This document shows positions 1-9,054 of a DNA stretch of 62,381 bases, one piece after another. Both the position numbers and the translations under genes were made by a program. Under the pieces are notes generated by a model. That model searched no databases, was not told the DNA's origin, and was given only the letters and a program-made list of their open reading frames with translations. How positions within the stretch are numbered: the stretch's first letter is position 1; every line of letters begins with the position of its first letter. Origin of the DNA: Chrysosporum bergii ANA360D (GTDB lineage Bacteria > Cyanobacteriota > Cyanobacteriia > Cyanobacteriales > Nostocaceae); the NCBI RefSeq assembly GCF_029891735.1, contig NZ_JANQDH010000046.1, forward strand, positions 1-62,381. The letters run 5' to 3'.

Positions 1-114
<114 letters not shown>

Positions 115-135
115 TTTTCCAGCTTAGTTGAATAG

Positions 136-167
136 AAAAAGCCCCCCAAAAATGGGGGTCTTTTTTT
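136..167 (+). terminator. Intrinsic terminator of psbA
   Basis: A GC-rich hairpin pairs GCCCCC with GGGGGT/C across a short A-rich loop and is followed directly by seven T residues. It sits about 25 bases after the psbA stop codon, which is the expected place for the end of this abundant transcript. Confidence 0.88.
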
Positions 168-269
168 GTGTATATGTGGACAATAAAAATGTCATTATGG
201 TAATGGTGAGCAAATTCTGGAGATAAAACTACGGTTTACGCACGCCCCCTAGCACGATTAATTGAGCAA

Positions 270-827
270 TTGCAACGCCTCCCAGGAGTTGGTCCCAAAT
301 CAGCCCAGCGACTAGCTTTGCATATCTTAAAACGCCCAGAAGCAGAAGTAGAAGCTTTAGCACAAGCTTTAATTGAGGCCAAAAAGCAGATAGGCTTGTG
401 TTCTGTTTGCTTTCACCTATCTGCTGATTCTGTTTGTGAAATTTGTCGCCATCCCCACCGTGACAACAGTTCTATTTGTGTGGTAGCAGATTCTCGTGAT
501 GTAATTGCTTTAGAAAAAACCCGGGAATATAAAGGCAAGTATCATGTTTTGGGAGGTGTGATTTCCCCCATGGATGGTGTAGGACCAGAACAGCTAACTA
601 TTCAAGCTTTAGTGCGGCGGGTGAGTCAACAAAAAACCGAAGAAGTGATTATGGCCATTAGCCCAACTATAGAAGGGGAGACAACCACCCTCTATATTGG
701 TCAACTGTTGAAGCCATTTACCAAGGTGACACGCATTGCCTTTGGTTTACCTGTGGGTGGTGACTTAGAATATGCTGATGAAGTAACACTGGCCAGGGCT
801 TTAGAAGGTCGCAGGGAGTTGGAATAA
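270..827 (+). CDS. recR: Recombination mediator protein RecR
   Basis: RecR works with RecF/RecO to load RecA on gapped DNA. Visible features are an N-terminal helix-hairpin-helix ([14 protein letters not shown]), a four-Cys zinc finger (CSVC then CEIC), and a Toprim domain from about residue 70 (ICVVADSRD, later SPTIEGETT). The start is uncertain. The frame upstream still encodes the conserved [13 protein letters not shown] segment from 231, but has no ATG, GTG or TTG between the stop at 207-209 and the TTG at 270. A GGAG sequence at 219-222 is well placed for initiation near 228-231, where the codons are ACT ACG. Translation may therefore start at a non-standard codon, or the original ATG has been lost. 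Family identity is certain; only the first residues are in doubt. Confidence 0.93.
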   Translation: MQRLPGVGPKSAQRLALHILKRPEAEVEALAQALIEAKKQIGLCSVCFHLSADSVCEICRHPHRDNSSICVVADSRDVIALEKTREYKGKYHVLGGVISPMDGVGPEQLTIQALVRRVSQQKTEEVIMAISPTIEGETTTLYIGQLLKPFTKVTRIAFGLPVGGDLEYADEVTLARALEGRRELE

Positions 828-833
828 GTTTGA

Positions 834-2000
834 TTATGGCAAAATTCCAATTAGATGCAGCAAACCATGACCGGTTACTAACTCAATCATTAAAGCAATA
901 AAGCCCAACATAGCAATACGACCATTCCAGACTTCGGCGCTGGTGGTCATACCCCATTCCCAGTTTTCTTGGGGATACATTTTCACTCTTTTTTTCATTT
1001 GTGCTGCTTGGGAAAGCTTGAAACTGGGCTTGTCTAGGGCATCTATGACCAATTCTGCCAATGCTTTAATAAATACTGGATGAGTGTTGGGAGCCGAAGC
1101 ACGACGGAAATTATCAATTCCTGACTCCTCCGCTATTTCCCGATACTCAAGATCAATTTCTTGCAGAGTCTCGATGTGTTCTGAGACAAAACTAATGGGG
1201 ACAACAACTATATCTTTTACTCCTTGTGCGCCCAGTTGTTCTAAAGCATCTTCTGTATAAGGTTGGAGCCATTCCACCGGACCAACACGACTTTGGTAAG
1301 CTAGGGTGTAAAGATTGGGTCGGTGGAGGGTCTGCATGATTAAAGCAGTACATTCCTCAATTTCTTGCTCATAGGGATCTCCGGCTTCTTCTACATAGCT
1401 TTTGGGAACACCATGAGCGCTGAAGAAGATATGAGCTTGATCAGGATTTGGACATTGATCTAGTTCTTGAGCTATCAGTTCCGCCATTACCCGGAGGTAA
1501 CTGGGTTGTTTGTACCAAGAAGGAATCACAGTATAGTCATGGGGCTGGAGTTCTGGATTTTCTTGCCAAAGTTTCTCTAATAGCCGAAAACTAGAACCAC
1601 TGGTACTAATGGAAAATTGGGGATAGAGGGGCAAAACCACCAAGTTTTCAATCTTGTCTTGGGCAATTTGCGCGATCGCCTCTTCTGTGTAAGGATGCCA
1701 ATAACGCATTCCCACATAGATATTCACTTCTTGTCCCAAATCAGCCAATTGTTGTTTTAGAGCTTGTCCTTGAGCCTCTGTAATTCGCCGCAGTGGAGAA
1801 CCGCCGCCGATTTGCTTATAGTTAGCTTGAGATGTTTTGGTTCGCCGTGAAGCAATTAACCAAGCCAAGGGTTTTTGTAGCCAGCGAAAGGGTAGGCGAA
1901 TAATTTCTGGGTCAGAAAATAGGTTGTACAAGAATGGCCCGACATCCTCTAACTTATCGGGACCGCCGAGATTGAGTAATAAAACGCCCACACGACTCAT
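834..2000 (-). CDS. hemH: Ferrochelatase with C-terminal chlorophyll-binding-type domain
   Basis: This enzyme inserts Fe2+ into protoporphyrin IX to make haem. The ferrochelatase core covers about residues 1-325: [11 protein letters not shown] at the start, the catalytic His in [11 protein letters not shown], and the acidic [11 protein letters not shown] segment. After a linker, the last 45 residues ([23 protein letters not shown]) form a single LHC/CAB-type transmembrane helix. This is the known cyanobacterial and plastid type II arrangement, which anchors the enzyme in the membrane and links it to chlorophyll/haem balance. The length of 388 residues is normal for that type. It converges on recR with only six bases between the two stops. 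Confidence 0.96.
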   Translation of the reverse strand: MSRVGVLLLNLGGPDKLEDVGPFLYNLFSDPEIIRLPFRWLQKPLAWLIASRRTKTSQANYKQIGGGSPLRRITEAQGQALKQQLADLGQEVNIYVGMRYWHPYTEEAIAQIAQDKIENLVVLPLYPQFSISTSGSSFRLLEKLWQENPELQPHDYTVIPSWYKQPSYLRVMAELIAQELDQCPNPDQAHIFFSAHGVPKSYVEEAGDPYEQEIEECTALIMQTLHRPNLYTLAYQSRVGPVEWLQPYTEDALEQLGAQGVKDIVVVPISFVSEHIETLQEIDLEYREIAEESGIDNFRRASAPNTHPVFIKALAELVIDALDKPSFKLSQAAQMKKRVKMYPQENWEWGMTTSAEVWNGRIAMLGFIALMIELVTGHGLLHLIGILP

Positions 2001-2203
2001 AGCAGTTATTTTCCCCCAATCTTTTCAGGTTTTTTACTAATGTTAACAATATATCTTTATTAAATATAAAGCTTTATCGTCTGTAATGACTAGAGTCAGC
2101 AATCTTAAAGGATTGTGTTACTATATTAGTTGTTGTATCATGACCAGCCTCGCCTATACCCATTGAACCCAGGCGCTCCAGGAGTTTTGTCCCATTCCTT
2201 TGT

Positions 2204-3100
2204 TTACAAATTATCTGCCCAATAGGGTTGTAACAGACCAATGACAACCGCCGGGGTTTCCAGATGAGGTAATATGCCTGTATCAGCGATCGCCCAAAAA
2301 TCCTCAATAGCTGTAGTATTCAGATTAGCTAATCTTTGCCCCAACTGAATGGGGGTAAATTGTGCCTGTTCTCCCCAAAACATCACCGTAGGGGTTGTGA
2401 GTTGCTGTATATACAAACTCAAATCAAAATAAAGGTCTCCCCGCAGAAACGCCAAAGCGGAAAACTTAGCATTAGGCTGTTGTGCTGAAGTCAAATAAGC
2501 GTTGACCATTTCTGTTGAAACTCGTTGTGGTTTAGCAAACAGAAAATTTTGCAAAAAATTTCTTACAGCCAAATCATTTTCAGCCCCTATAGTATAAATT
2601 AAACTATCTAACAGGGGAGAATTAATAATTAATGATGGTAATCTTCGTCCAGCCCCCTGACCAAAGTCATCAAACCCAGAGGGACAGACTAAAAATAATC
2701 GCCGAAACAAATCACCATGACTAATAGCCAAGCGGATCACAAAAGCTGCTGTTAAAGAAGAAGCCACCACGGTAACTGGTTGGTGGCAAGTTTGGGTGAT
2801 AAACTCCAGGATAGTGGTTAAATAATCTTTAATTTGATAATCCCGCACTGGATGAGCGGACTCTCCCCAACCAATTAAATCTGGTGCTAAGATGCGGTGT
2901 GTAGCGGCAAAAGCTGGGTAAACCTTAGACCATTCAAAAGCAGAAGCCCCGCCGCCAAAGTTATGCAGAAACAGTAACGGTGGTAAATCTTCGGTATGGT
3001 CATTTAACCAGGGTGCATTGGTTTGGGTATAGTAAACCATTGTCCCCAGGGATGTATTAATAACTTTACGCCCAAAGCCGGGTGGTTGAAATTGAAGCAT
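2204..3100 (-). CDS. Alpha/beta hydrolase with a degenerate nucleophile elbow
   Basis: The 298-residue protein has the alpha/beta-hydrolase fold order: an oxyanion-loop segment (LLFLHNFGGGASAFEW), the DLIGWGESAHP strand-loop, a position expected for the nucleophile, and a C-terminal His (TGILPHLETP). The nucleophile elbow reads VASSLTAAF instead of the usual GxSxG, so the flanking glycines are replaced although a Ser is kept. The acid residue in the WGEQAQF segment is Glu rather than the common Asp. It may be a hydrolase with altered specificity or a non-catalytic member; the substrate is unknown. It lies upstream of hemH on the same strand, with about 200 bases between them, so a shared operon is not clear. 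Confidence 0.85.
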   Translation of the reverse strand: MLQFQPPGFGRKVINTSLGTMVYYTQTNAPWLNDHTEDLPPLLFLHNFGGGASAFEWSKVYPAFAATHRILAPDLIGWGESAHPVRDYQIKDYLTTILEFITQTCHQPVTVVASSLTAAFVIRLAISHGDLFRRLFLVCPSGFDDFGQGAGRRLPSLIINSPLLDSLIYTIGAENDLAVRNFLQNFLFAKPQRVSTEMVNAYLTSAQQPNAKFSALAFLRGDLYFDLSLYIQQLTTPTVMFWGEQAQFTPIQLGQRLANLNTTAIEDFWAIADTGILPHLETPAVVIGLLQPYWADNL

Positions 3101-3132
3101 AAATTCACCAAAAATTTAGACAAAGTAATTTA

Positions 3133-3624
3133 TTAATTGCCTGTGATATGAATCAGTTTATCTAATTGCTCGCCACTAATTTGATATGCTGTGCCAAAAC
3201 CAATGATAAAACGTCCAGCACTGGGAGTTAAGCGAAAAATACGAAAGTCTGGTAAATCGCGCAAAACTTGAATAATTCCTCCGAAACGTTCTTGAAATTG
3301 ACTAACAATTTGATTCCAAGCCTCAGTTTCACGTTCTATCAACGTAGCTGTACAATCAAAACTCAAGCGGCGACGGGCAAAAATTTGGTCACTTTTAGAT
3401 TCATCATCAATAAATAAAACGCTCACACCGGGATTTACCAGGATATTTTGAGTGTGGATAGCTAGACCACTGACATATATATAGATATTTTTAGCATCAT
3501 CCATCACAAAAGGAGTATAACTAGCGTTGGGTATTCCAGCTTGACTAACGGTGCTAATGATGATGCTTTTAAATTCTTGGGGGAAAATTTCATACTCAGC
3601 TTGAGCCTGATCAATGTGGGTCAT
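3133..3624 (-). CDS. HugZ/PNPOx-like flavin- or haem-binding split-barrel protein
   Basis: This 163-residue protein belongs to the pyridoxamine-5'-phosphate-oxidase-like split-barrel group, HugZ branch. The N-terminal half carries the barrel strands (IIISTVSQAGIPNASYTPFV and VSVLFIDDES), followed by RRRLSFDCTA. The C-terminal segment (RIFRLTPSAGRFIIGFGTAYQI) is characteristic of HugZ-type haem-utilisation proteins. In that family the barrel binds haem, and some members degrade it. It lies 32 bases upstream of the hydrolase on the same strand and may be co-transcribed with it. The nearby hemH makes a role in haem handling plausible, but that is inference. Confidence 0.85.
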   Translation of the reverse strand: MTHIDQAQAEYEIFPQEFKSIIISTVSQAGIPNASYTPFVMDDAKNIYIYVSGLAIHTQNILVNPGVSVLFIDDESKSDQIFARRRLSFDCTATLIERETEAWNQIVSQFQERFGGIIQVLRDLPDFRIFRLTPSAGRFIIGFGTAYQISGEQLDKLIHITGN

Positions 3625-3727
3625 AAGTGAACTACCTATACTTGCTCAAATATCCTAGCGCGAATAGAGTATTCAATGGAATTCGGTTATCATTGAAGTA
3701 AAAGCAAACAATTACGAGGACGCAATT

Positions 3728-5224
3728 GTGGCTGATCAAAATCGTTCTCAATGGGACTTAGGCAGGTTTATCAACACCTTAACTTATTTCGAGGTGTTTC
3801 CTTGTCTCAACTGGGTAAGGCGTTTAATACCAGGTGGTTCCCATGATAGTCAAAAACCCGATGGAGGAAAAAATGTGGGTGTAATACTAGTAGCAGGTGC
3901 AACAGGAGGAGTAGGAAAACGAGTTGTACAACGACTGCTGCAACGGGGTGATCGAGTGCTAGCACTGGTGCGAGACATTGCCAAAGCACGCTCAATTCTT
4001 GGTGATGATGTAGACCTAGTAGCTGGAGATATCACTCAACCAGAAACTTTAAATTCAATGGTGATGGGGAATATCCAAGCTGTGGTTTGTTGTACCGCAG
4101 TCCGTGTACAACCAGTGGAAGGAGACACACCGGATAGGGCTAAATATAACCAAGGTGTGAAATTTTATCTGCCGGAAGTTGTGGGAGACACCCCGGAGAA
4201 TGTAGAATATCAAGGTGTGAAAAACTTAGTAACAGCTGCGGCTAAATATCTACCCCCAGCCAATGAAAAAATTATATTTGATTTTACTCATGCTGACCCT
4301 AAATTAAAAAATACTTTAAAAAGTATGTGGGGTGCAGTGGATGATGTGGTTATGGGTGGTGTGAGTGCCAGTGGGATACAATTTTTAGAAAATACAGCTG
4401 TGTTTGCTGGTAACGTTTCCACAGCTAATTCTGGCGGGTTTGCTTCCATTAGAACTAAGAACTTTGAACCCCCGTTTGACTTATCTGGTTATGAGGGTGT
4501 AGAGCTACGGGTTAAAGGTGATGGTCAGCGTTACAAGTTATTTTTACGGACAGATACCAAATGGGATGGCGTTGGTTATAGCTATTCTTTTGACACCGTG
4601 GATAATACTTGGATAACTCTCCGGGTTGCTTTTCAAGATTTAATTCCTGTGTTTCGCGCCAAAGTTGTGCAAAACTCTCCGCCAATTGATCCTAGTAGGG
4701 TTTCCTCTTTTCAACTGATGTTGAGTAAATTTGAATATGATGGGGGTTTAAATCCTCACTTTTCCCCTGGTGGGTTTGCTTTAGAAATAGAATCAATCAA
4801 GGCTTATGGTGGGGAGAGTTTTCCCCAATTTATCTTGGTTAGTTCGGCTGGGGTAACTCGTCCGGGAAGACCAGGACTGAATTTAGATGAGGAACCCCCA
4901 GCAGTGAGATTAAATGACCAGTTGGGAGGAATTTTAACATGGAAATTGAAAGGGGAAGACAGTTTAAGGGCTAGTGGGATTCCCTACACAATTATTAGAC
5001 CCTGCGCTTTGACTGAAGAACCTGGTGGTAAGGAGTTAATTTTTGAGCAAGGTGATAATATCAAGGGTAAAATTAGCCGGGATGATGTGGCAGAAATTTG
5101 TGTGCGATCGCTGTATCAATCAAATGCCTGTAATATCACTTTAGAAGTGAAAACAGGAGAGAATAGTGCTAATGATATCAATTGGCAGCAGCTATTTTCT
5201 AATTTACAACCTGATTTGAACTAA
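3728..5224 (+). CDS. SDR (NAD(P)-binding) protein with inserted CIA30 domain
   Basis: The 498-residue protein starts at GTG, preceded by GAGG at a good distance. A Rossmann domain begins near residue 50 with the GATGGVGKRVVQRLL dinucleotide-binding motif (NmrA-like/atypical SDR). It is interrupted by a CIA30 (complex I intermediate-associated protein 30) domain at about residues 185-355, seen in DDVVMGGVSASG and the following beta-rich segment. The SDR fold then resumes (LVSSAGVTRPGRPGL, IPYTIIRPCALTEEP). This SDR-CIA30-SDR architecture is found widely in cyanobacteria and in plastid proteins. The function is not established; a role in assembly or stability of a membrane complex is an inference from the CIA30 name only. 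Confidence 0.9.
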   Translation: MADQNRSQWDLGRFINTLTYFEVFPCLNWVRRLIPGGSHDSQKPDGGKNVGVILVAGATGGVGKRVVQRLLQRGDRVLALVRDIAKARSILGDDVDLVAGDITQPETLNSMVMGNIQAVVCCTAVRVQPVEGDTPDRAKYNQGVKFYLPEVVGDTPENVEYQGVKNLVTAAAKYLPPANEKIIFDFTHADPKLKNTLKSMWGAVDDVVMGGVSASGIQFLENTAVFAGNVSTANSGGFASIRTKNFEPPFDLSGYEGVELRVKGDGQRYKLFLRTDTKWDGVGYSYSFDTVDNTWITLRVAFQDLIPVFRAKVVQNSPPIDPSRVSSFQLMLSKFEYDGGLNPHFSPGGFALEIESIKAYGGESFPQFILVSSAGVTRPGRPGLNLDEEPPAVRLNDQLGGILTWKLKGEDSLRASGIPYTIIRPCALTEEPGGKELIFEQGDNIKGKISRDDVAEICVRSLYQSNACNITLEVKTGENSANDINWQQLFSNLQPDLN

Positions 5225-5419
5225 CCTCGCCTTTGCAACTTGCTCTAATAGACTTTCGCCTAAAGAGAAATAGTAAGAGAAATAGTAGAGGTCACAAGTC
5301 CTACAGTCTTACTTTGGGACTACCCGCCCCTAGTTCGTCAAATAGATTCAGCGGTAACAAGATTAACTCATTACCGCTATTTAGCCCATTTTAGGGTATA
5401 ACTTCCTCTAGGGCTTTTT
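5225..5419. other. Convergent intergenic region with a stem-loop
   Basis: This stretch lies between the convergent SDR-CIA30 gene and petE. It contains a perfect eight-base inverted repeat, AGCGGTAA at 5350-5357 and TTACCGCT at 5371-5378. Neither side has a clear T run, so it may protect the petE 3' end rather than terminate transcription by itself. No ORF or RNA gene is recognisable. Confidence 0.5.
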
Positions 5420-5839
5420 CTAACTAGCAACAGTTATGACACCGGCCATACCAGCACCACGGTGAGGTTGGCAATAGAAGGTGTAGTCACCAGCAGGTGC
5501 GTCTGCGGGGATTGTGGTTGTGTTGGACTGACCAGGATTCAACATCAATTTGGCGTGAGAGAGACTTTTTGCTAAATCTTTACTTTTAGTAGGGTTTTTG
5601 GTTGGATCGAAGACAACGTTATGGGGAGGAACTTTGTTGTTGACCCACTCAATTGTGTCGCCTGGTTTAACTGTCAATTTTTTCGGTTCAAAAACTAGCA
5701 ACCCTTTGTCACTACCTAGTTTTACCTGGTAGGTTTCGGCTGAAGCGGCGGGTGTAAACACAGCAAAGCTGCTAACAACTAAAAGCACTGTCAACACTGC
5801 TAAGGTAAAACGTCGCCAGGTTGAGGCAAACAATTTCAT
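5420..5839 (-). CDS. petE: Plastocyanin precursor
   Basis: This is the small blue copper protein of the thylakoid lumen that carries electrons from cytochrome b6f to photosystem I. Residues 1-34 are a signal peptide ending in AASA. The mature protein begins ETYQVKLGSDKG. All four type I copper ligands are present: His73 in PPHNVVF, Cys123 and His126 in FYCQPH, and Met131 in GAGMAG. The 139-residue precursor has the usual length. The copper-independent cytochrome c6 alternative is not in this window. petE lies just downstream of psbV on the same strand, 210 bases apart. Confidence 0.98.
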   Translation of the reverse strand: MKLFASTWRRFTLAVLTVLLVVSSFAVFTPAASAETYQVKLGSDKGLLVFEPKKLTVKPGDTIEWVNNKVPPHNVVFDPTKNPTKSKDLAKSLSHAKLMLNPGQSNTTTIPADAPAGDYTFYCQPHRGAGMAGVITVAS

Positions 5840-6049
5840 GGCTTTCTCCTAACTATATTTTTATTTTGCCTTTTGTATTTTAAATAAAATTTAGCACAAA
5901 ATATGACAAGATGTCGTAGATTAAATTTTTTTTTTGCAATTTTGGGCAATTCATCAGCCAATCCACTGCAATCAACCGTTAATAGGGGGACAGTGTTCAT
6001 GGTGTAAATGTCCAATCCCCCAATCCCCTAATCCAACATCTCCAGGAGT

Positions 6050-6541
6050 TTAGTAATAAATCTTACCACCGCCCCATTTATCGCCAAGTATTTTTGGTTG
6101 TAAAAGAACGTGACCAGCGATGGCTACTAAGTCATCTTCCTTGAGATTTCTCATTGCTGTGAAAATATCAGCACTCTTGATGCTGGGGTGTAGCTCGGAA
6201 ATTTCTACTTCTCCATCATAGGTGGTGGGATTTTTCATGTAGTCCACCAATCCCTCAATATTATCCCGCTTTGGTGTTGCCAGTGCCAGAGATTCTGGGT
6301 CTAGTCCCACGTTTTGGTTAGTTTTGGTAACACCACCTGCATGACACTGGGCGCAAGCATATTGAAATAACCTTTTGCCTTCTTTGACTTGTTTAAGGCT
6401 AAGTACAACCGTTTCACCTCTGTCGTTTAATGGTACTGTTCTGATAGCTTCGTCTAGTTCTAGTGCTGTTGCGCTACCCACCAAGAACTGGAACGTCAGC
6501 AAAATAGTAGCAACAACAAGCCCAATTAGTGTTCTAAACAT
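6050..6541 (-). CDS. psbV: Photosystem II extrinsic cytochrome c550
   Basis: PsbV binds the lumenal face of photosystem II and stabilises the Mn4CaO5 cluster. A signal peptide of about 26 residues ends in ATA, and the mature chain begins with LELDEAIRTV, as in other PsbV proteins. The haem c site is C63-A-Q-C66-H67, and the second axial ligand is His118 in SELHPS. The C-terminal GGGKIYY is typical of the family. The length of 163 residues is normal. Being next to petE on the same strand suggests a photosynthetic electron-transport pair, although the gap allows separate promoters. Confidence 0.97.
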   Translation of the reverse strand: MFRTLIGLVVATILLTFQFLVGSATALELDEAIRTVPLNDRGETVVLSLKQVKEGKRLFQYACAQCHAGGVTKTNQNVGLDPESLALATPKRDNIEGLVDYMKNPTTYDGEVEISELHPSIKSADIFTAMRNLKEDDLVAIAGHVLLQPKILGDKWGGGKIYY

Positions 6542-6911
6542 ATTTCCCCTTAAAGATTTTAACGCTCAATACAACTAATAAAGCAATGCTCAATCTCTAT
6601 GTGACTAATGACCAGCTATGATTGTTGTCATTAGTCCTGAAGTAACCCTTGGGTTGACTTAGGTTTGATTCATAGTGGTGATTCACTGACAGATACAGAT
6701 TGAGTTGCTCTAATACCAATATCATGTTCAGTGTGCAATTTGTTCTTTAAAATCTGGTGACCTTTGAAGTGGGTATCAAGAGCCAATAAGTCAATATCAA
6801 ATTAATATTATGTAACATATAGCCAGTTTCATTGTAGAATAGTAGCATCAGCGTAAAAATGTAACCAGTGAGGGTAGAATAGGCCTTATTTCTTAGCCTG
6901 AACAAAAAACT
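6542..6911. promoter_or_regulatory. Divergent psbV / ycf23 upstream region with a perfect inverted repeat
   Basis: This 370-base region separates the divergent psbV and ycf23 genes and should contain both promoters. It holds a perfect ten-base inverted repeat, GACTAATGAC at 6603-6612 and GTCATTAGTC at 6627-6636, with a 14-base spacer, about 60 bases upstream of the psbV start. It could be an operator or a hairpin in the psbV leader. Nothing else is recognisable in the AT-rich remainder. Confidence 0.5.
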
Positions 6912-7658
6912 ATGACAATCCAGCCTAGTCTCCGACGTGCATTTGCTGACCGTCGAGTTCTCAAAGTGATTAGCGGTTTAAACAACTTTGATCGCGATCG
7001 CGTTGCAGCTACCATCAAAGCAGCTGAACTTGGTGGTGCTACTTTTGTGGACATCGCCGCAGATGCTGCTTTAGTAGAACTAGCGAAAAACTTGATCAAT
7101 TTACCAGTTTGTGTATCAGCAGTAGAGCCAGAAAAGTTTGTCCCAGCGGTGACTGCCGGTGCTGATTTAATTGAAATTGGTAACTTTGATAGTTTTTATG
7201 CCCAAGGACGCAAATTTGAAGCCGAGGAAGTTTTAGCACTAACTCAACAAACCCGCGCCCTCCTCCCAGAAATCACCATGACTGTGACAGTTCCCCACAT
7301 TCTGGAACTAGACCAACAAGTAAAGTTAGCAGAAGAACTAGTCAAAGCAGGAGCAGATATTATCCAAACTGAAGGCGGTACTAGCAGTCAACCGTCCCAT
7401 TCTGGAACCTTGGGATTAATTGAAAAAGCAGCTCCCTCCCTAGCAGCAGCTTATGAAATTTCCCGTGCTGTGTCTGTACCTGTACTTTGTGCTTCGGGTA
7501 TTTCTAGCGTCACAGCACCTTTAGCCATCGCCTCTGGTGCAGCAGGTGTTGGTGTTGGTTCCGCCATCAATCAACTTAATAGCGAAGTGGCCATGATTGC
7601 TGCTGTTCGTGGGTTAGTGGAAGCTTTGGCTAATGCTAACAGCCAAGTGCTGATCTAG
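6912..7658 (+). CDS. ycf23: Ycf23 / DUF561 TIM-barrel protein
   Basis: This 248-residue protein is the cyanobacterial counterpart of the plastid-encoded Ycf23 family (DUF561). It is a predicted TIM barrel, with successive beta-strand/glycine segments: GATFVDIAAD, LPVCVSAVEP, GADLIEIGNF, ADIIQTEGGT, VPVLCASGIS and GAAGVGVGSAI. The C-terminal glycine-rich phosphate-binding-type loop resembles phosphate-binding TIM barrels. No catalytic function is established for the family. It is read away from psbV and converges on the DegT aminotransferase, with a strong hairpin between them. Confidence 0.9.
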   Translation: MTIQPSLRRAFADRRVLKVISGLNNFDRDRVAATIKAAELGGATFVDIAADAALVELAKNLINLPVCVSAVEPEKFVPAVTAGADLIEIGNFDSFYAQGRKFEAEEVLALTQQTRALLPEITMTVTVPHILELDQQVKLAEELVKAGADIIQTEGGTSSQPSHSGTLGLIEKAAPSLAAAYEISRAVSVPVLCASGISSVTAPLAIASGAAGVGVGSAINQLNSEVAMIAAVRGLVEALANANSQVLI

Positions 7659-7690
7659 CATATAATTTGACACTTTAAATTGTGAAATTG

Positions 7691-7717
7691 TGGATTTTGG
7701 ATTTAATCCAAAATCCA
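7691..7717. terminator. Bidirectional hairpin between convergent genes
   Basis: A perfect 13-base inverted repeat with a one-base centre (TGGATTTTGGATT, then AATCCAAAATCCA) lies between the stops of ycf23 and the convergent aminotransferase gene. The stem is AT-rich and has T-rich flanks. It is well placed to end both transcripts. Confidence 0.6.
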
Positions 7718-7724
7718 ACACTGA

Positions 7725-8882
7725 TTATTTCCCACCATCCAAACTATCTTTCAAAGCATAAATCACCTGGTCTTGCTGTTGGTGGGTCAATTCTGGGAAC
7801 ATAGGCAAAGATAGAACTTGATGACAAACTAACTCAGACATGGGTAGCTGTCCTGGCTGATAACCCAATATTTGATAAGCCGGCTGTAAATGTAAGGGGT
7901 GGGGATAGTAAACCATGGAACTCACCCCCCGCTCCTGCATTTGACCACGCACCGAGTCGCGGTAGCTGGGGTTGTGATCATTTCCCTCCGGGTTGTAGAT
8001 GCGAATGGTGTATTGATTCCATACACCAACACCCCCGGCTAGTTCTTGCGGTGCAACAACACCGGGAATTTGCTGAAGAAATTGCTGGTAATAAGCGGCG
8101 ATCGCTCGGCGTTGACTATTCCAAGTATCCAGATAACGCAGTTTAATTTGCAGAATGGCTGCTTGCAAACTATCCAAGCGACTATTTACACCAATTTCCT
8201 CATAAGAATAGCGATTTTTCTGCCCATGTTCCTTGATTACCCGCATTTTCGCTGCTAGTTGAGGGTCATTAGTTGCGATCGCCCCGCCATCGCCACAACC
8301 CCCTAGATTCTTGGTAGGGTAAAAACTAAAGCAGCCAATATGTCCTATACTCCCGACTTTTTCATGACCCCACATTGCACCGGTGGATTGAGCGCAATCC
8401 TCAATTACTGCTAAATTATGACACTGGGCTATGTCCATCAGTGTTGTCATATCCACAGGTTGTCCAAATAAGTGGACTGGGATAATAGCCTTAGTATTAG
8501 CTGTAATTGCTGCGGCTACTTGCCGTAAATCAAGATTAAAAGTATTAAGGTCAATATCAACAAAAACTGGTTTTGCACCCACAGCACTAATCACTTCCGC
8601 CGTAGCTACAAAGGTGAAAGGCGTAGTAATAACTTCATCACCTCCACCAATTTCTAAAGCTCGTAGAGCTAAGTATAGGGCATCAGTACCAGAATTACAA
8701 GCTATACAATTATTTACATGATGATAGGCTGCAAACTGTTGCTCAAAGCTTTCCACTACAGGTCCGCCAATATAACGCCCAGAAGCCAAAACTTCTAAAA
8801 CAGCCGCACTTACTTCTGCTTCAATAGTGGCGTATTGCTGCTTAATATCAAAGGCTGGGATAGAACTTACACTTTGGATCAT
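7725..8882 (-). CDS. DegT/DnrJ/EryC1/StrS family aminotransferase
   Basis: This 385-residue PLP-dependent sugar aminotransferase probably modifies a nucleotide-activated keto-sugar for surface polysaccharide or glycoconjugate synthesis. Visible motifs are the N-terminal GRYIGGPVVESFEQQFA, the cofactor pocket segment ACNSGTDALYLALRAL, the EDCAQSTGA segment, and FSFYPTKNLGGCGDGG containing the Schiff-base Lys. The closest described subfamily appears to be the WecE/DegT type. There is no glycosyltransferase or other sugar-pathway gene next to it, so the substrate cannot be inferred from context. Confidence 0.93.
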   Translation of the reverse strand: MIQSVSSIPAFDIKQQYATIEAEVSAAVLEVLASGRYIGGPVVESFEQQFAAYHHVNNCIACNSGTDALYLALRALEIGGGDEVITTPFTFVATAEVISAVGAKPVFVDIDLNTFNLDLRQVAAAITANTKAIIPVHLFGQPVDMTTLMDIAQCHNLAVIEDCAQSTGAMWGHEKVGSIGHIGCFSFYPTKNLGGCGDGGAIATNDPQLAAKMRVIKEHGQKNRYSYEEIGVNSRLDSLQAAILQIKLRYLDTWNSQRRAIAAYYQQFLQQIPGVVAPQELAGGVGVWNQYTIRIYNPEGNDHNPSYRDSVRGQMQERGVSSMVYYPHPLHLQPAYQILGYQPGQLPMSELVCHQVLSLPMFPELTHQQQDQVIYALKDSLDGGK

Positions 8883-9054
8883 GAGTTTTCATTTTATTTG
8901 AAGATATAAATGATGCAATGTGACAGGGAATTTTTGGCAATTTGATCATTATCAAAAAGCTTGATCAACACCGTCGCCCTGTCTGGTATTTAATTATTGG
9001 TTAAGGATACCATTGCTGGATAGAAAATGTGTTGTTTAGTATAGCGGAAAACTT

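Noticed and set aside
2074-2307. Minus-strand 77-codon ORF near the hydrolase end
   Set aside because: It overlaps the 3' end of the hydrolase gene in another frame and has no coding character.
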